From positions 1-64,000 of the forward strand of contig NZ_UETB01000007.1 of NCBI RefSeq assembly GCF_900116375.1: a stretch of DNA of 64,000 bases, read 5' to 3'. The stretch comes from Georgenia satyanarayanai. Its GTDB lineage: Bacteria > Actinomycetota > Actinomycetes > Actinomycetales > Actinomycetaceae. Shown piece after piece: positions 45,190-54,784 of the stretch (position 1 is the first letter of the stretch; each line of letters begins with the position of its first letter). Made by a program: the position numbers and the translations under genes. The notes beneath the pieces are model-generated. The model saw only the letters and a program-made list of their open reading frames with translations. It was not told the origin of the DNA and ran no database searches.

Positions 45190-45768
45190 CTAGACCTTGT
45201 TCTTGGCGGCCGCCTTCATCGCACGCTTGGTCTCGCGGACCTCGAGGAGGGTGTCCTCGTCGACGACGTCGGCGATGGAGCGGCGCGCGCCCTCCTCGCC
45301 GTAGCTCCCCGCGGCCTCGCGCCACCCGAGGGCATCGAGGCCGCACTGCTTGCCGAGGAGGGCGAGGAAGATCTTCGCCTTCTGCTCCCCGTAGCCGGGC
45401 AGCTTCTTGAGGCGGCGCAGGATCTCGGCGCCGTCGGGCTCGCCGTCGGTCCACAGCCGCGAGACGTCGCCGTCGTAGTCCTCGACGACGGCGGCGCTCA
45501 GCGCGACGATCCGCTTGGCCATCGACCCGGGGTAGCGGTGCACGGCGGGGGTCTGGCGCATGACCTCGGTGAGCTCGTCCGCGTCCATGGCCGCGAGGCG
45601 GGCGGCGTCGAAGCCGCCGAGACGCTCGTGCAGCTTGTGCGGGCCGGCGAAGGCGGTCTCCATCGCGACCTGCTGGTCGAGGAGCATGCCGATGAGCAGG
45701 GCCAGCGGGTCGGTGGACAGCAGCTGGTCGGCAGCGTCGTCACCGGTGAGGTGCAGGTGGTGGTCCAT
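45190..45768 (-). CDS. HhH-GPD-type base-excision DNA repair protein
   Basis: 192 residues from ATG 45768. Opens LHLTGDDAADQLLSTDPLALLIGMLLDQQVAME, a pattern I associate with actinobacterial HhH-GPD repair proteins, followed by the helix-hairpin-helix RRLKKLPGYGEQKAKIF. The family binds damaged DNA and removes altered bases; the specific lesion is unknown. A perfect SOS box lies 65 bases upstream in the shared divergent promoter, so damage induction is plausible. Confidence 0.85.
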   Translation of the reverse strand: MDHHLHLTGDDAADQLLSTDPLALLIGMLLDQQVAMETAFAGPHKLHERLGGFDAARLAAMDADELTEVMRQTPAVHRYPGSMAKRIVALSAAVVEDYDGDVSRLWTDGEPDGAEILRRLKKLPGYGEQKAKIFLALLGKQCGLDALGWREAAGSYGEEGARRSIADVVDEDTLLEVRETKRAMKAAAKNKV

Positions 45769-45832
45769 GCCCCGATCCTCTCACCGGTGGGCGCCGGTCC
45801 GCCGACGTGCGTCCGTCCACACCTCTTGTCAC

Positions 45833-45848
45833 TCGAACATACGTTCGA
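45833..45848. promoter_or_regulatory. Perfect LexA SOS box (TCGAACATACGTTCGA)
   Basis: Exact match to the actinobacterial LexA consensus TCGAAC-N4-GTTCGA, between the divergent HhH-GPD gene (starts 45768) and DUF222-HNH gene (starts 45878). Confidence 0.85.
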
Positions 45849-45877
45849 TAGAATGATGGCACGAGGAGGTGGCGCAC

Positions 45878-48139
45878 ATGGACCGCGACGGGAGCGAACC
45901 CGAGACCGCGGCCGACGGCGCGCAGGCCGCCCCCGTCGAGTCGGGGCGAACGATCCCGGCGCCCGCCGCGCAGCCGGATGCTGCCGCGGCTGGGCCCGAG
46001 GTTCCGGTCCCCGGTCCGCCGGCCTCCCACCTGGAAAGCCTGATGCTCAGGTACCCGTCCGATGATCGTCCGGTCCGGATCGACATCTCCCGTCCTTCCG
46101 GTGACCCTCAGCAGGCACCGTCCCTCGAGTGGGTGGCGTTCCGCCTGCCCACCTACCAGGAGGGTGAGCCGCAGGGGTGGCCGGGGAGCGTGCTTGCCGA
46201 GCTGATCCCGGAGCCCGGCGCACTGGGCGACTTCCTCGAGCACCTGCCCCCGGGCGTTCGGCTGGCGAAGGTCCTCAGCGCGATCGACCCGGCGGACGTG
46301 GACGACTTCTCGCTCGTGGAGGTCGTCGCCGCCCACAAGCGCATGGAGGCCTGGTCCGCCGGCCAGGCCGCCCGCGCCGCCGCGGTCCTAGCCGAGCGCG
46401 ACGCCGTCAACCCCACCTGGCCCGGAGACATCCCCGGGCGCACGCGCGGGGAGTGCGTGGTGGGGCAGGAGCTGTCGATGCGGCTGCGGGTCGCGAAGCA
46501 GACGGCCGTGCGGATGGTCGCGTGCGGACGGGCCTTCGGTGGGATGTTCGAGCCCACCGGGGAGCTGCTCGAGCAGGGGCTCATCGACTGGCCACGTGCG
46601 CAGGCGATCGTCACCACCCTGCTCGACCTGCCCGCCGAGGTCGCCTTGGCCGCCCAGTGGGACGTCCTCGACAAGGCACCAGGCCGCACGCTGCGCCAGG
46701 TCCGCGAGGACCTCGCCAAGGCCGTCATCGCCGTGGACCCCGACTCCGCCGACCACCGCCACATCGCCGCCCGCCAGAAGCGCTGCGTCTACCACCCCCG
46801 CCCCCTGCCCGACGGCATGGCGATGCTCTCCGCGCGGCTGCCTGCCGCCGACGCCATCGCCATGGACCTCGCCCTGGACAGCGCTGCCCGCGCAGCCAAG
46901 AACGCCGGCGACTCCCGCACCCTGGACCAGCTACGAGCCGACAGCCTCGCCCTCATCGGCCACACCGCCCTCACCCTCGGCCACATCGGCCCAGGCGCCC
47001 ACCTCCCCTGCCCCTGCGGCTGCCAGGACCGTGCACAGGACGCGGGCCCGCCGCTGGACCCGGCCGCCGAGCCCCAGCAGGACGCCGGTCGGCGACCCGG
47101 CGTCGAGCAGGCTCGTGACGCGGACGCGCCGCCGGGTCCCGAAGGACCGAGCACCGCGGACCAGGCGCCGCTGGGCGCCGAGTCGCCGGGCACCGCCGAC
47201 ACACTGCCGCCGAGTGCCGATCCGCCAGACGTCACCGACGCCTCGCCACCGGTCGAGTCACCGCCCGGAACGGCCCCGCCGCTCACCGATGAGCCGGCCC
47301 CACTGCCTCTCGCCCCACCGCCCCGCATCGCGGACGGGCCACCCCTGCCCGGCCACCGGCTCCCCGGGTGCACCCTGCCCACCATCCGGGTCGGCATGGT
47401 CGGCGGCGGACGAGCCGACATCAACGTCCTCGTCCCCATCAACGTCCTGCAGCCCGAGCCCCGCGATCCCAGCACCACCGCCCTGGACCGCGACCCCGAA
47501 CCCGTCGCCGAGCTCGACGGCTACGGCCCCATCCCCCCGATCCTCGCCCGCGCCCTGGCCAACGGCGGCACCTGGCGCAGACTCCTCACCGACCCCACCA
47601 CCGGACAGATCCTCGACGTCGGACGCACCCGCTACCAACCACCCGCCGCCATCGCCGACCACGTCCGCCACCGCGACCGCACCTGCATCCGCCCCAGCTG
47701 CACCCACCCCGCCCGCACCGCCCACCTCGACCACATCCACGAGTGGAAGGACGGCGGCACCACCTCAGCCGACAACCTCGGCCCCCAGTGCACCGGCGAC
47801 CACCGCGCCAAGACCATCGGCGCCTACACCGTCGCCTACACCACCGACCGCACCTACGCCTGGACCACCCCCACCGGCCACGGCTACCTCCGCCACCCCG
47901 ACGGCACCACCACCACCCTCCCCCGCCACACCACCCAAGCCCTGCGGAAGCTCGTGAAAGAGACCACCCGCAACGGCAGGCCCGTCGCCCCTGCCCTCGT
48001 CGACAACATGCTCGCCGCCATCTCCCTCGGTGACGACCCTCTCGCCCACTGGGTGACACCCCACGCGGATCCTCCGTCGGGACGGGACCCGGAGAACGGA
48101 TCGGAGCCGCCGTGGGCCTCGGAGGAGCCGCCGTTCTAG
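45878..48139 (+). CDS. DUF222 / HNH endonuclease-domain protein (13E12 repeat family)
   Basis: 753 residues from ATG 45878, eight bases after GAGGAGG; a GTG at 45869 lies inside that box. DUF222 about 110-370 (ERDAVNPTWPGDIPGRTRGE through LRADSLALIGHTAL), a long Pro/Ala/Asp-rich spacer about 385-500, then the HNH domain: RDRTCIRPSCTHPARTAHLD, HIHEWKDGGTTSADNLGPQC. Family members are multicopy in many actinobacteria and function is unsettled; the HNH residues suggest a DNA nuclease. The SOS box upstream implies damage induction. The 3' half has extreme C-over-G bias on the coding strand, unlike its neighbours. Confidence 0.9.
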   Translation: MDRDGSEPETAADGAQAAPVESGRTIPAPAAQPDAAAAGPEVPVPGPPASHLESLMLRYPSDDRPVRIDISRPSGDPQQAPSLEWVAFRLPTYQEGEPQGWPGSVLAELIPEPGALGDFLEHLPPGVRLAKVLSAIDPADVDDFSLVEVVAAHKRMEAWSAGQAARAAAVLAERDAVNPTWPGDIPGRTRGECVVGQELSMRLRVAKQTAVRMVACGRAFGGMFEPTGELLEQGLIDWPRAQAIVTTLLDLPAEVALAAQWDVLDKAPGRTLRQVREDLAKAVIAVDPDSADHRHIAARQKRCVYHPRPLPDGMAMLSARLPAADAIAMDLALDSAARAAKNAGDSRTLDQLRADSLALIGHTALTLGHIGPGAHLPCPCGCQDRAQDAGPPLDPAAEPQQDAGRRPGVEQARDADAPPGPEGPSTADQAPLGAESPGTADTLPPSADPPDVTDASPPVESPPGTAPPLTDEPAPLPLAPPPRIADGPPLPGHRLPGCTLPTIRVGMVGGGRADINVLVPINVLQPEPRDPSTTALDRDPEPVAELDGYGPIPPILARALANGGTWRRLLTDPTTGQILDVGRTRYQPPAAIADHVRHRDRTCIRPSCTHPARTAHLDHIHEWKDGGTTSADNLGPQCTGDHRAKTIGAYTVAYTTDRTYAWTTPTGHGYLRHPDGTTTTLPRHTTQALRKLVKETTRNGRPVAPALVDNMLAAISLGDDPLAHWVTPHADPPSGRDPENGSEPPWASEEPPF

Positions 48140-48241
48140 GAGCGGCCACCGCCCGCGATGAGTTCCGCAGCGGTGACTGGTCGGTAGGAGGCAGTGGGCC
48201 GCACCGGCCACCAGCACCGACCCCGACAAGGAGCACACACG

Positions 48242-49117
48242 ATGACCACGACGACCGTCGAGACCCGCACGTTGGACGTTCCCGGCGCGACCCTCACCTA
48301 CGACGTCCGCGGCCCCCTTCCGACCGCCGACGGCGCTCCCCCGCTCCTCCTCATCGGCCAGCCCATGGACGCTGCCGGCTTCACCACGCTCGCCTCGTTC
48401 TTCACCGACCGGACCGTCGTCACCTACGACCCGCGCGGCCTGGGACGCAGCACCCGCAGCGACGCCAGCCTGGTGCAGACCCCCGAGCAGCAGGCCGACG
48501 ACGTCCACCGGCTCGTCGCGGAGCTGGGCGCGGGACCGGTCGACCTCCTCGGCAGCAGCGGCGGCGCCGTGACCGCGCTGCGCCTCGCGGCCACTTTCCC
48601 CGACGACGTGCGCACCGTCGTCGCCCACGAGCCGCCGGCCCTGCCCCTCCTGCCGGACGCCGACCGCGCCTTCGGCGCCTGGGGACGGGTGCAGATGACA
48701 TACAACGAGCGCGGCTGGGGCTGGGGCATGGCCGCCTTCATCGCCATGACGTCCTGGCAGGGCGAGTTCCCCGAGGGCTTCGGCACCGAGTCCCCCGATC
48801 CCGCGATGTTCGGCATGCCGACCGAGGACGACGGCTCGCGGGACGACCCGCTCCTGTCCGACGTCGCGTCGGCGATCGTCCGCTACCAGCCCGACATCGC
48901 CGCGCTCCAGGGCTCCTCGGCGCGGATCGTGCCCGCGGCCGGGATCGAGAGCAAGGGGACGATGACGTGGCGCACGAGCGAGTCGCTGGCCGCGCAGCTC
49001 GGCGTCGACCTCGCGGTCTTCCCGAGCAACCACGGCGGCTTCATGGGCGGGGAGTACGGCCAGACCGGCGAGCCCGAGGCGTTCGCCGCCACGCTGCGCG
49101 AGGTGCTCGCGGGCTGA
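48242..49117 (+). CDS. Alpha/beta hydrolase
   Basis: 291 residues from ATG 48242 with AAGGAG upstream. Classical fold: VVTYDPRGLGRSTRS, nucleophile elbow LLGSSGGAVTALRLA with S106 in GSSGG, and the catalytic His in SNHGGFMGG near 262. Such proteins are esterases, lipases or related; the substrate is unknown. It stands alone after the HNH gene. Confidence 0.88.
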   Translation: MTTTTVETRTLDVPGATLTYDVRGPLPTADGAPPLLLIGQPMDAAGFTTLASFFTDRTVVTYDPRGLGRSTRSDASLVQTPEQQADDVHRLVAELGAGPVDLLGSSGGAVTALRLAATFPDDVRTVVAHEPPALPLLPDADRAFGAWGRVQMTYNERGWGWGMAAFIAMTSWQGEFPEGFGTESPDPAMFGMPTEDDGSRDDPLLSDVASAIVRYQPDIAALQGSSARIVPAAGIESKGTMTWRTSESLAAQLGVDLAVFPSNHGGFMGGEYGQTGEPEAFAATLREVLAG

Positions 49118-49171
49118 GCTCCCCGGTTCTCCTCGGGCCGATCCGGGCGGAGGGGGGAGGTCGGAGGACAG

Positions 49172-49211
49172 GCGGGGAGGTCACCGCGCGCGCGGGGAGG
49201 TCACCGCGCGC
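49172..49211. repeat. Two exact tandem copies of a 20-bp unit
   Basis: GCGGGGAGGTCACCGCGCGC occurs at 49172-49191 and again at 49192-49211, in the gap between the hydrolase stop and the tmRNA. Two copies only, no spacer. The rest of that gap shows nothing but the terminator. Confidence 0.85.
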
Positions 49212-49232
49212 GGCGACCCGCACCCGGACATG

Positions 49233-49265
49233 CCGAAGGCCGCCTCCGTGGGAGGCGGCCTTCGG
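49233..49265. terminator. Bidirectional terminator between hydrolase and tmRNA
   Basis: Perfect 15-bp stem with a GTG loop, 10 bases beyond the tmRNA 3' end and downstream of the convergent hydrolase gene. Confidence 0.8.
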
Positions 49266-49274
49266 GCACAGGGA

Positions 49275-49642
49275 TGGTGGAGATGGCGGGAATCGAACCC
49301 GCGTCCGACGGCGCAGAACCAGAGCTTCTCCGGGTGCAGTCTGCTGCGATTTTCTCGGCCCCAGCTGTCACGCAGACAAGCAGCTGACGGGCTCAGTCAC
49401 CTGGAAGTCCCCGTAGCCCCGGTGACAAGGACTACGAGCAGTGGCTCTCTAGCTGACGCCAGGAACCGGGTCGAGAGCTAGCCCGGGCTGACGGACTTAC
49501 GCGGCTCGCTCAGGCGGCGAGGGCGAAGTCGGTGCGCTTGGAATCGGCACCTATTGGTTTGCAGAGGGCGTTATCGAGATAACTCTGCATCCTCGACCCG
49601 CTTCCTCTGGCACGACGACCGTCGTCGAAACCGATCATCCCC
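49275..49642 (-). ncRNA. ssrA: Transfer-messenger RNA (tmRNA)
   Basis: About 368 bases. The 5' end GGGGATGATCGG pairs with the 3' end CATCTCCACCA to form the tRNA-like acceptor stem (one G-U pair), and GGTTCGATTCCCGCC gives the T arm. The messenger part encodes ADSKRTDFALAA followed by TGA (49548 down to 49510), ending in the ALAA degron recognised by Clp proteases. Rescues stalled ribosomes with SmpB, encoded 2.4 kb upstream on the same strand. Confidence 0.96.
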
Positions 49643-49731
49643 TGTGGAGTTGTCAATCACCGGCCGGAGCCGGCTGACCCATCATATGTCCCAACCGGCC
49701 CCACGTCAGATCTATTCCGGCGGGACCGTGG

Positions 49732-50151
49732 TCACTTCTTCCGCGAGGTGAGCGCGTCGATGACAAGGCCGAGCCCGATGCCGAGCATCCAGACGTCCTT
49801 GGCGATCGCCGTGCCGTCGCTCGTGGGACGGATGCCGTCCTCCTGCGTCATGCCGGGGGTCTTGAGGTACATCCGGACGAGGCCCGCCGAGAACGCCGTC
49901 AGGCCCAGCCCCGCCAGCCCGCTCGGCACGAAGGGCAGGAGCAGCGCCGCCCCCAGGGCGGTCTCACCGGTGCTGATGAGCTTGCCGAAGTCCTTCGGGG
50001 ACATGTCCCCCAGCTGCGGCACCGCGTTCGCCGCCATCGCCTGCAGCCCGGCGGCCGACTCCTCGTCGAGACCCCGCTTGCTCAGGCCGGAGTTGAGGAT
50101 GAAGGCCCCCGCGGCGAGGCGCGGCGGTACGTGACGGAGCTTGATCGACAT
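49732..50151 (-). CDS. Small membrane protein, DoxX-like
   Basis: 139 residues from ATG 50151. Begins SIKLRHVPPRLAAGAFILNSGLSKRGLDEE, then hydrophobic segments about 62-95 and 115-133; the pattern of a membrane-embedded N-terminus with a helical hairpin resembles the DoxX family. No function can be stated. A second DoxX-like gene lies at 56008. Confidence 0.65.
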   Translation of the reverse strand: MSIKLRHVPPRLAAGAFILNSGLSKRGLDEESAAGLQAMAANAVPQLGDMSPKDFGKLISTGETALGAALLLPFVPSGLAGLGLTAFSAGLVRMYLKTPGMTQEDGIRPTSDGTAIAKDVWMLGIGLGLVIDALTSRKK

Positions 50152-50219
50152 GGCAGCTTCCCTTGCTCGGCAGTGGTGTGGTCAGGTCTCGAGTATCAAC
50201 CACCGGCCCGCGCAGCGCC

Positions 50220-52085
50220 CTACCAGCTGCCGCCGCCCATCCCTCCGGCGCCACCGCCCACCGAGCCGGACATCCCGGGGCTGCTGCTCGCCCCCGCCGA
50301 GGTGACCGCCGACGAGGCTGCCGCGGCGAAGGCGCCGACCGACGTCGCGAACACCGCGGGCTGGGTCCACCAGCCATGCCCGACGGCCAGCGGCACGTAC
50401 CAGCCCGGGCTCTCCACGTGCCGCCCCTGGGCCGCGACGTCGGCCAGGATCTGCGCCCACCGCTCGGTGAGCCCGAAGACGATCGCGTAGGGCAGGTAGC
50501 GGGAGAAGATGTCCTGCCCCTCCTCGAAGCGGATCTGCTCCGCCTCCGCCGTCGCGAGGTACTGCCGGAAACCGAGGGTCTGGGCGAGGACCGCGGTGCC
50601 CCGCGCCGTCCGGGCGGGCGCTGCGGAGGACGCCGCGGCGACGACGATCCCGACCACGAGCAGCGGGACGCCCAGCACCGCGGGCCAGCGCAGCAGCACG
50701 AGCGCGAGCGTCACGAGGACGCCCAGCCCCACGAGGCCGAGGCCACCCACCAGCCAGCGGTTGCGGACGGCGCTGGGGTCACCGGCGAACCAGCCGTGCT
50801 CGGTGACGGTGCGGTACAGCGCCTCCTGCGTCGCGCCGACGACGGCGGCGTACTCCTCGGCCACCTCCGAGAGCGCGACCGGCTCGCCGTCCGGCAGGAG
50901 CGCGTCGAGCAGCGCGCGCTCGTAGGCCTCCACCTCACCCGCCCAGTCGCGCAGCGGGACGAGCCGCCAGTCGCTCACGTCGTCGTCGGCCTTCTCCGGG
51001 GCGACCTCCTCGATGCGGAGGTAGCCACGCACGGCGAGGTCGACGAGCGTGGCGGAGACGTCGTCGGGGTCGGCGACCTCGTCGTGGAGCGTGCCGACCT
51101 CACCGGGCCGGACGTCGTCGGGCGGCGTGAAACGGACGGCAACGGGCTGACGCCGGCGCACCGGCCCCACCGTGCCGGCCTGCCCGTCCGCCGGGGCGAG
51201 TCCCGGCGTGAGGGCGAGGTAGGTCTTGTCACGTCCGCGCCGGGAGGCGACGACGACGGCGGCACCCGCGCCCAGCACCGTGGCGGCCCCCGCCGCGCCC
51301 CCGGTGAGCGGACCCAGCTGCATCGTGTTGGTCCACGTGCGGCGCGGCTCGTAGACGGGTTCGGCGTCGACGAGCGTGCCGGCCGGCCAGCCCACCGCCA
51401 CGCTGAGTCCCTCGCCCTCGTCGAGTCGCTCCTGGGCGAAGTCGACGCGCTCGCCGCGTGTCTCCCCCGCACCGTCGCAGGCGGTGTCGGACCCGGTGCG
51501 GCCGACGTAGCAGGCGCTCGCCTCCGGCGGGACCGGACCGGTCACGGTGACGGTGACGTCCTCGATCGGGACGTCGAAGCCGCCCGGCGCGACGACGTTC
51601 CAGTACAGCTCGTCACGCACGGTCCCGTCCTCGCCGGCGACCCGCGGCGTGGGCAGGCCGTCGACGGTGTAGGTGACGCGGTAGTCGTGGACGCCGGTGA
51701 CCTCGACGTCCTCGTCGCCGATGTAGAGCTGGACGGCACCGCCGTCGTGCTCCACGCGCAGGTCGGCGGGGGCGCCGGTGGGTGACTCGGCGGTGACGTC
51801 GTCGACCGTGAGCCGGCGGTAGCGGTCGGGGTCGTCGGCGATCTCCTGCAGCTCGGCGAGGACGAGGAAGGGACCGTGCGCCTCGTCGTCACCGAAGTCG
51901 TAGGTGAGGTCCACCTCGACGCGCACCGTGCCGCCGTCGGCCTCGACGACGGCACCGACGTCGAGGCGGGCGATGTGGCCCACCGAGTCGTCGGCGCGGG
52001 CGGGCGGCGCGACGAGCAATGTGAGAGCGGCGACGCCCAGCAGCGCGAGGACGAGCAGCGAGGCGGTGCGGCGCGCCGCGGTCAT
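50220..52085 (-). CDS. DUF2207 membrane protein
   Basis: 621 residues from ATG 52085, whose ATGA overlaps the smpB stop. Signal peptide about 1-31; extracellular beta-rich DUF2207 domain about 35-250 ([38 protein letters not shown]); membrane helices about 262-285 and a pair near 440-485; a cytoplasmic part with YLRIEEV; and a Gly/Ser tail ending GGGSW, typical of the family. Function unknown; possibly envelope related. Confidence 0.85.
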   Translation of the reverse strand: MTAARRTASLLVLALLGVAALTLLVAPPARADDSVGHIARLDVGAVVEADGGTVRVEVDLTYDFGDDEAHGPFLVLAELQEIADDPDRYRRLTVDDVTAESPTGAPADLRVEHDGGAVQLYIGDEDVEVTGVHDYRVTYTVDGLPTPRVAGEDGTVRDELYWNVVAPGGFDVPIEDVTVTVTGPVPPEASACYVGRTGSDTACDGAGETRGERVDFAQERLDEGEGLSVAVGWPAGTLVDAEPVYEPRRTWTNTMQLGPLTGGAAGAATVLGAGAAVVVASRRGRDKTYLALTPGLAPADGQAGTVGPVRRRQPVAVRFTPPDDVRPGEVGTLHDEVADPDDVSATLVDLAVRGYLRIEEVAPEKADDDVSDWRLVPLRDWAGEVEAYERALLDALLPDGEPVALSEVAEEYAAVVGATQEALYRTVTEHGWFAGDPSAVRNRWLVGGLGLVGLGVLVTLALVLLRWPAVLGVPLLVVGIVVAAASSAAPARTARGTAVLAQTLGFRQYLATAEAEQIRFEEGQDIFSRYLPYAIVFGLTERWAQILADVAAQGRHVESPGWYVPLAVGHGWWTQPAVFATSVGAFAAAASSAVTSAGASSSPGMSGSVGGGAGGMGGGSW

Positions 52086-52603
52086 CGGTTGGTGCGCAGG
52101 CTCATCGCCCGCTGGGCCTCACGCTGATCCTGCTTCTCCCGCAGCGCGTGGCGCTTGTCGTACTCCTTCTTGCCTCGGGCGAGCGCGACGAGCACCTTGG
52201 CCCGGCCGCGGATGAAGTAGAGCTCCAGCGGGACGACGGTGTGGCCCTTGTCCTTGCTCTTGCCGACGAGCCGGTCGAGCTCGGCGCGGTGGAGGAGCAG
52301 CTTGCGCTTGCGCCGCACGGTGTGGTTGGTCCACGTGCCCTGGCTGTACTCGGGGATGTGCACGCCCTGCAGCCACGCCTCGCCGCGGTCGAACTCCACC
52401 CAGCCGTCCACCAGGGAGGCACGGCCCATGCGCAGCGACTTCACCTCCGTGCCGGTGAGCACGAGGCCCGCCTCGAAGGTCTCGTCGATGTGGTAGTCGT
52501 GCCGGGCCTTCTTGTTGCGGGCCACCACGGTGCGCTTGTCCGCCTCGGCCTTGGCCTTCTCAGCCGCGGTGGGCTTGCGTGGCTTGGTCGGGGTCGGGGA
52601 CAC
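52082..52603 (-). CDS. smpB: SsrA-binding protein SmpB
   Basis: 173 residues from GTG 52603 with AAGGAG upstream. A basic Pro/Lys N-terminal extension precedes the OB-fold core: [50 protein letters not shown] and the C-terminal [13 protein letters not shown] helix that enters the mRNA channel. It delivers tmRNA to stalled ribosomes; the tmRNA gene is close by. Confidence 0.97.
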   Translation of the reverse strand: MSPTPTKPRKPTAAEKAKAEADKRTVVARNKKARHDYHIDETFEAGLVLTGTEVKSLRMGRASLVDGWVEFDRGEAWLQGVHIPEYSQGTWTNHTVRRKRKLLLHRAELDRLVGKSKDKGHTVVPLELYFIRGRAKVLVALARGKKEYDKRHALREKQDQREAQRAMSLRTNR

Positions 52604-52707
52604 CGGCGGGCTCCTTCGTGTTCAGTGGGCGCACGCGGCCGAGCCGCGGCGTTCCAGCGTAGTCCAGCATCCCGGCGACGTCGTCGTCTTATCGGTAGGT
52701 TCCACCC

Positions 52708-53085
52708 GTGGAGAACGAGCCCCTGGGCCCCCTGCCCGACGTCGCGCGCGCCCTGCTCGAGGCGCTGCTCGCGCACGACCTGCCGGCGGCTCCCGCGCTG
52801 CGCGCGCAGGCGGTCAGCGTCCGCACGCGTCCGGGGTGCACCTGCGGGTGCGGCACCCTGGAGCTCGTCGTCACCGACGACGGCGCCCCGCTCGCACCCC
52901 TCCACGGCACCTTCCCGGTCGAGGGCGAGGTCCACGACGACGACGGCACGCCCGTGGCCGGCCTGCTCCTCTTCGTGGAGGAGGGCCGGCTGAGCAGCCT
53001 GGAGATCTTCTCCTACGGGGACGACGGTCTCCCGCTGCCCGCCCCGGACAGGGTCACCTGGGTGGAGCGCCCACCGGTGGCGTGA
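52708..53085 (+). CDS. Hypothetical protein with CTCGCG cysteine motif
   Basis: 125 residues from GTG 52708. No ribosome site is visible; TAGGTT at 52696-52701 ends six bases before the start, so the mRNA may be leaderless. Opens PDVARALLEALLAHDLPAAPALRAQ, has GCTCGCGTLEL at about 43-53 and ends in a beta-rich GLLLFVEEGRLSSLEIFSYGD. I recognise it only as a conserved actinobacterial type of unknown function. The next gene, TorD-like, follows 75 bases later. Confidence 0.75.
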   Translation: MENEPLGPLPDVARALLEALLAHDLPAAPALRAQAVSVRTRPGCTCGCGTLELVVTDDGAPLAPLHGTFPVEGEVHDDDGTPVAGLLLFVEEGRLSSLEIFSYGDDGLPLPAPDRVTWVERPPVA

Positions 53086-53160
53086 CCCGGCTCCGGGCCG
53101 TTCGGCCCAGCCCGGACGGAGCCGGGCACGGGAGGATCGTCTCCGGAGGGGAGAGCGGCG

Positions 53161-53694
53161 ATGACCCAGCAGGTGCTCGGCAGGTCCCGTGCGGTCGGTG
53201 AGGCCGTGGCGGCCGTCGCCCGCGCCGTCGGCACGCCGGGGCCGCGGTCCTTCGCGGACCTGCACACGGTGTCCTGGCCCGTGCACGACGCGGAGTCCCT
53301 GCGCGGCGCCGCCCTGCTGGCGGAGTCACGGCTCTCGGCCGAGCGCCCCGAGCGGCTGCTCGTCGACCACCACCGCCTCTTCGTCGGTGACGCTCACCGC
53401 CCGCCGGTCGCGCCGCCGGCACCGCCCGCCACCTCCGGACACGCGCTTGCCGGGCTGCTGGGCCGCGTCGGGATCGCCGGTCCGCCGGACCTCGCCGCCG
53501 CCCTCCACGCCTACGCCGTCCTCCTCGAGGCCCCGCACGAGCACGGGGCCGCACGGCACGAGCTGGTCCACGACCACCTGCTCACCTGGGGCACCCGCTG
53601 CCTGAGCAGGGCGCAGCTGGGCGCGCAGAGCTTCTGCTACCAGGGCGTGGCGACGCTCGGCCTGGGTCTGCTGCGGTACGCCGCGGCCGGGTAG
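53161..53694 (+). CDS. TorD/NarJ-like chaperone family protein (tentative)
   Basis: 177 residues from ATG 53161 (GGAGGGGAG upstream). Mostly alpha-helical; LLVDHHRLFVGDAHRPPVAPP in the middle recalls the DYxRLFVGP...P signature of TorD/DmsD/NarJ chaperones, and VHDHLLTWGTRC recalls their conserved EHLxPW helix. Those proteins mature molybdoenzymes; no such enzyme is encoded here, so the role stays open. Confidence 0.5.
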   Translation: MTQQVLGRSRAVGEAVAAVARAVGTPGPRSFADLHTVSWPVHDAESLRGAALLAESRLSAERPERLLVDHHRLFVGDAHRPPVAPPAPPATSGHALAGLLGRVGIAGPPDLAAALHAYAVLLEAPHEHGAARHELVHDHLLTWGTRCLSRAQLGAQSFCYQGVATLGLGLLRYAAAG

Positions 53695-53697
53695 GCC

Positions 53698-54669
53698 TCA
53701 GGGCAGCTCGAGGACGATCTTGCCGAAGACGTCACCGGCAGCGAGCCGGGCGAGGGCGTCGCCGGCCTGCGCGAGGGGCACGACGGCGTCGATGTACGGG
53801 CGCGCACCGGTCACGACGAGCAGCGCCACGAGGCGCCGCAGCTCCTGCGCCGTCCCCATCGTCGAACCGACGACGCGCAGGCTGCGGAAGAAGACCCGGC
53901 CCAGGTCGGCCGGCGGCGCCGCGCCCGTCGTCGCCCCCGCGACGGCGATCGTGCCTCCCGGCCGCAGCGCCCGCAGCGAGTGCGCCCACGTCGCCTCCCC
54001 CACCGTCTCGACGACGGCGTCGACCTGCTCGGGCAGGCGCTCCCCGCTCGCGAAGACGGCGTGCGCGCCCAGCTGACGGGCCCGCTCGCGGCGCCCCTCG
54101 TCACGGGCGCACACCCACACCTCCAGGCCCGCGGCGCGGCCGAGCACGACGGCGGCGGTCGCCACCCCTCCCCCGGCCCCCTGGACCAGCACGCGCTGAC
54201 CGGGGCGCAGGTCCGCAGCGGTGAAGAGCAGCCGGTAGGCGGTGAGGTAGGCCGTCGGCAGGCTCGCGGCCTCGGTCCAGCTCAGCTCGGGCGGCTTGGG
54301 CACGAGGTTGCCCGGCGGCACCCACACGGTCTGCGCGAGCGTCCCGGGGTACTTCTCGGACAGGAGGGTGCGCGCGGGGTCCAGCGTCTCGTCGCCGCGC
54401 CACAGCGGGTCGCCGACGACGGCGTGCACGATGACCTCGCGGCCGTCGGGGTCGGTGCCGGCGGCGTCGCAGCCCAGCACCATCGGCAGCCGGTCGGCCG
54501 GCAGCCCGACCCCGCGCAGCGACCACAGGTCGTGGTGGTTGAGGGCGGCAGCACGGACCCGGACGGGCACCCAGTCGGGGTGCGGCGCTCCAGGGTCGGC
54601 GATCTCCCCGACGACGAGCCCGCTCAGCGGGTCCTCGGCGTCCTGGCCGGCGGCGTAGGCGGCGAGCAT
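53698..54669 (-). CDS. Zinc-binding-dehydrogenase-like quinone oxidoreductase (MDR family)
   Basis: 323 residues from ATG 54669. GroES-like N-terminal half (VRVRAAALNHHDLWSLRG, VLGCDAAG) and Rossmann half with dinucleotide motif VLVQGAGGGVATAAVVLGRAAG. The catalytic and structural zinc cysteines of true alcohol dehydrogenases are missing, so it is more like the NADPH:quinone reductase branch. Substrate unknown. Confidence 0.88.
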   Translation of the reverse strand: MLAAYAAGQDAEDPLSGLVVGEIADPGAPHPDWVPVRVRAAALNHHDLWSLRGVGLPADRLPMVLGCDAAGTDPDGREVIVHAVVGDPLWRGDETLDPARTLLSEKYPGTLAQTVWVPPGNLVPKPPELSWTEAASLPTAYLTAYRLLFTAADLRPGQRVLVQGAGGGVATAAVVLGRAAGLEVWVCARDEGRRERARQLGAHAVFASGERLPEQVDAVVETVGEATWAHSLRALRPGGTIAVAGATTGAAPPADLGRVFFRSLRVVGSTMGTAQELRRLVALLVVTGARPYIDAVVPLAQAGDALARLAAGDVFGKIVLELP

Positions 54670-54784
54670 GGCCCTACCCTGCCACGGCGTCGCCGCCCGC
54701 CGCGTCTCACGCGGGCGGGCAGGATGTGGGACGATGGACCGCTGTCCCCACCCGGAGCGGGTGGCCGAACGTCAGGGAGTCAAC

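Noticed and set aside
45878-48139. Homing endonuclease or insertion sequence
   Set aside because: HNH is fused to DUF222, there is no intron/intein host, terminal repeat or target duplication visible.
49172-49211. CRISPR or iteron array
   Set aside because: Only two abutting copies without spacers and no cas or replication genes.
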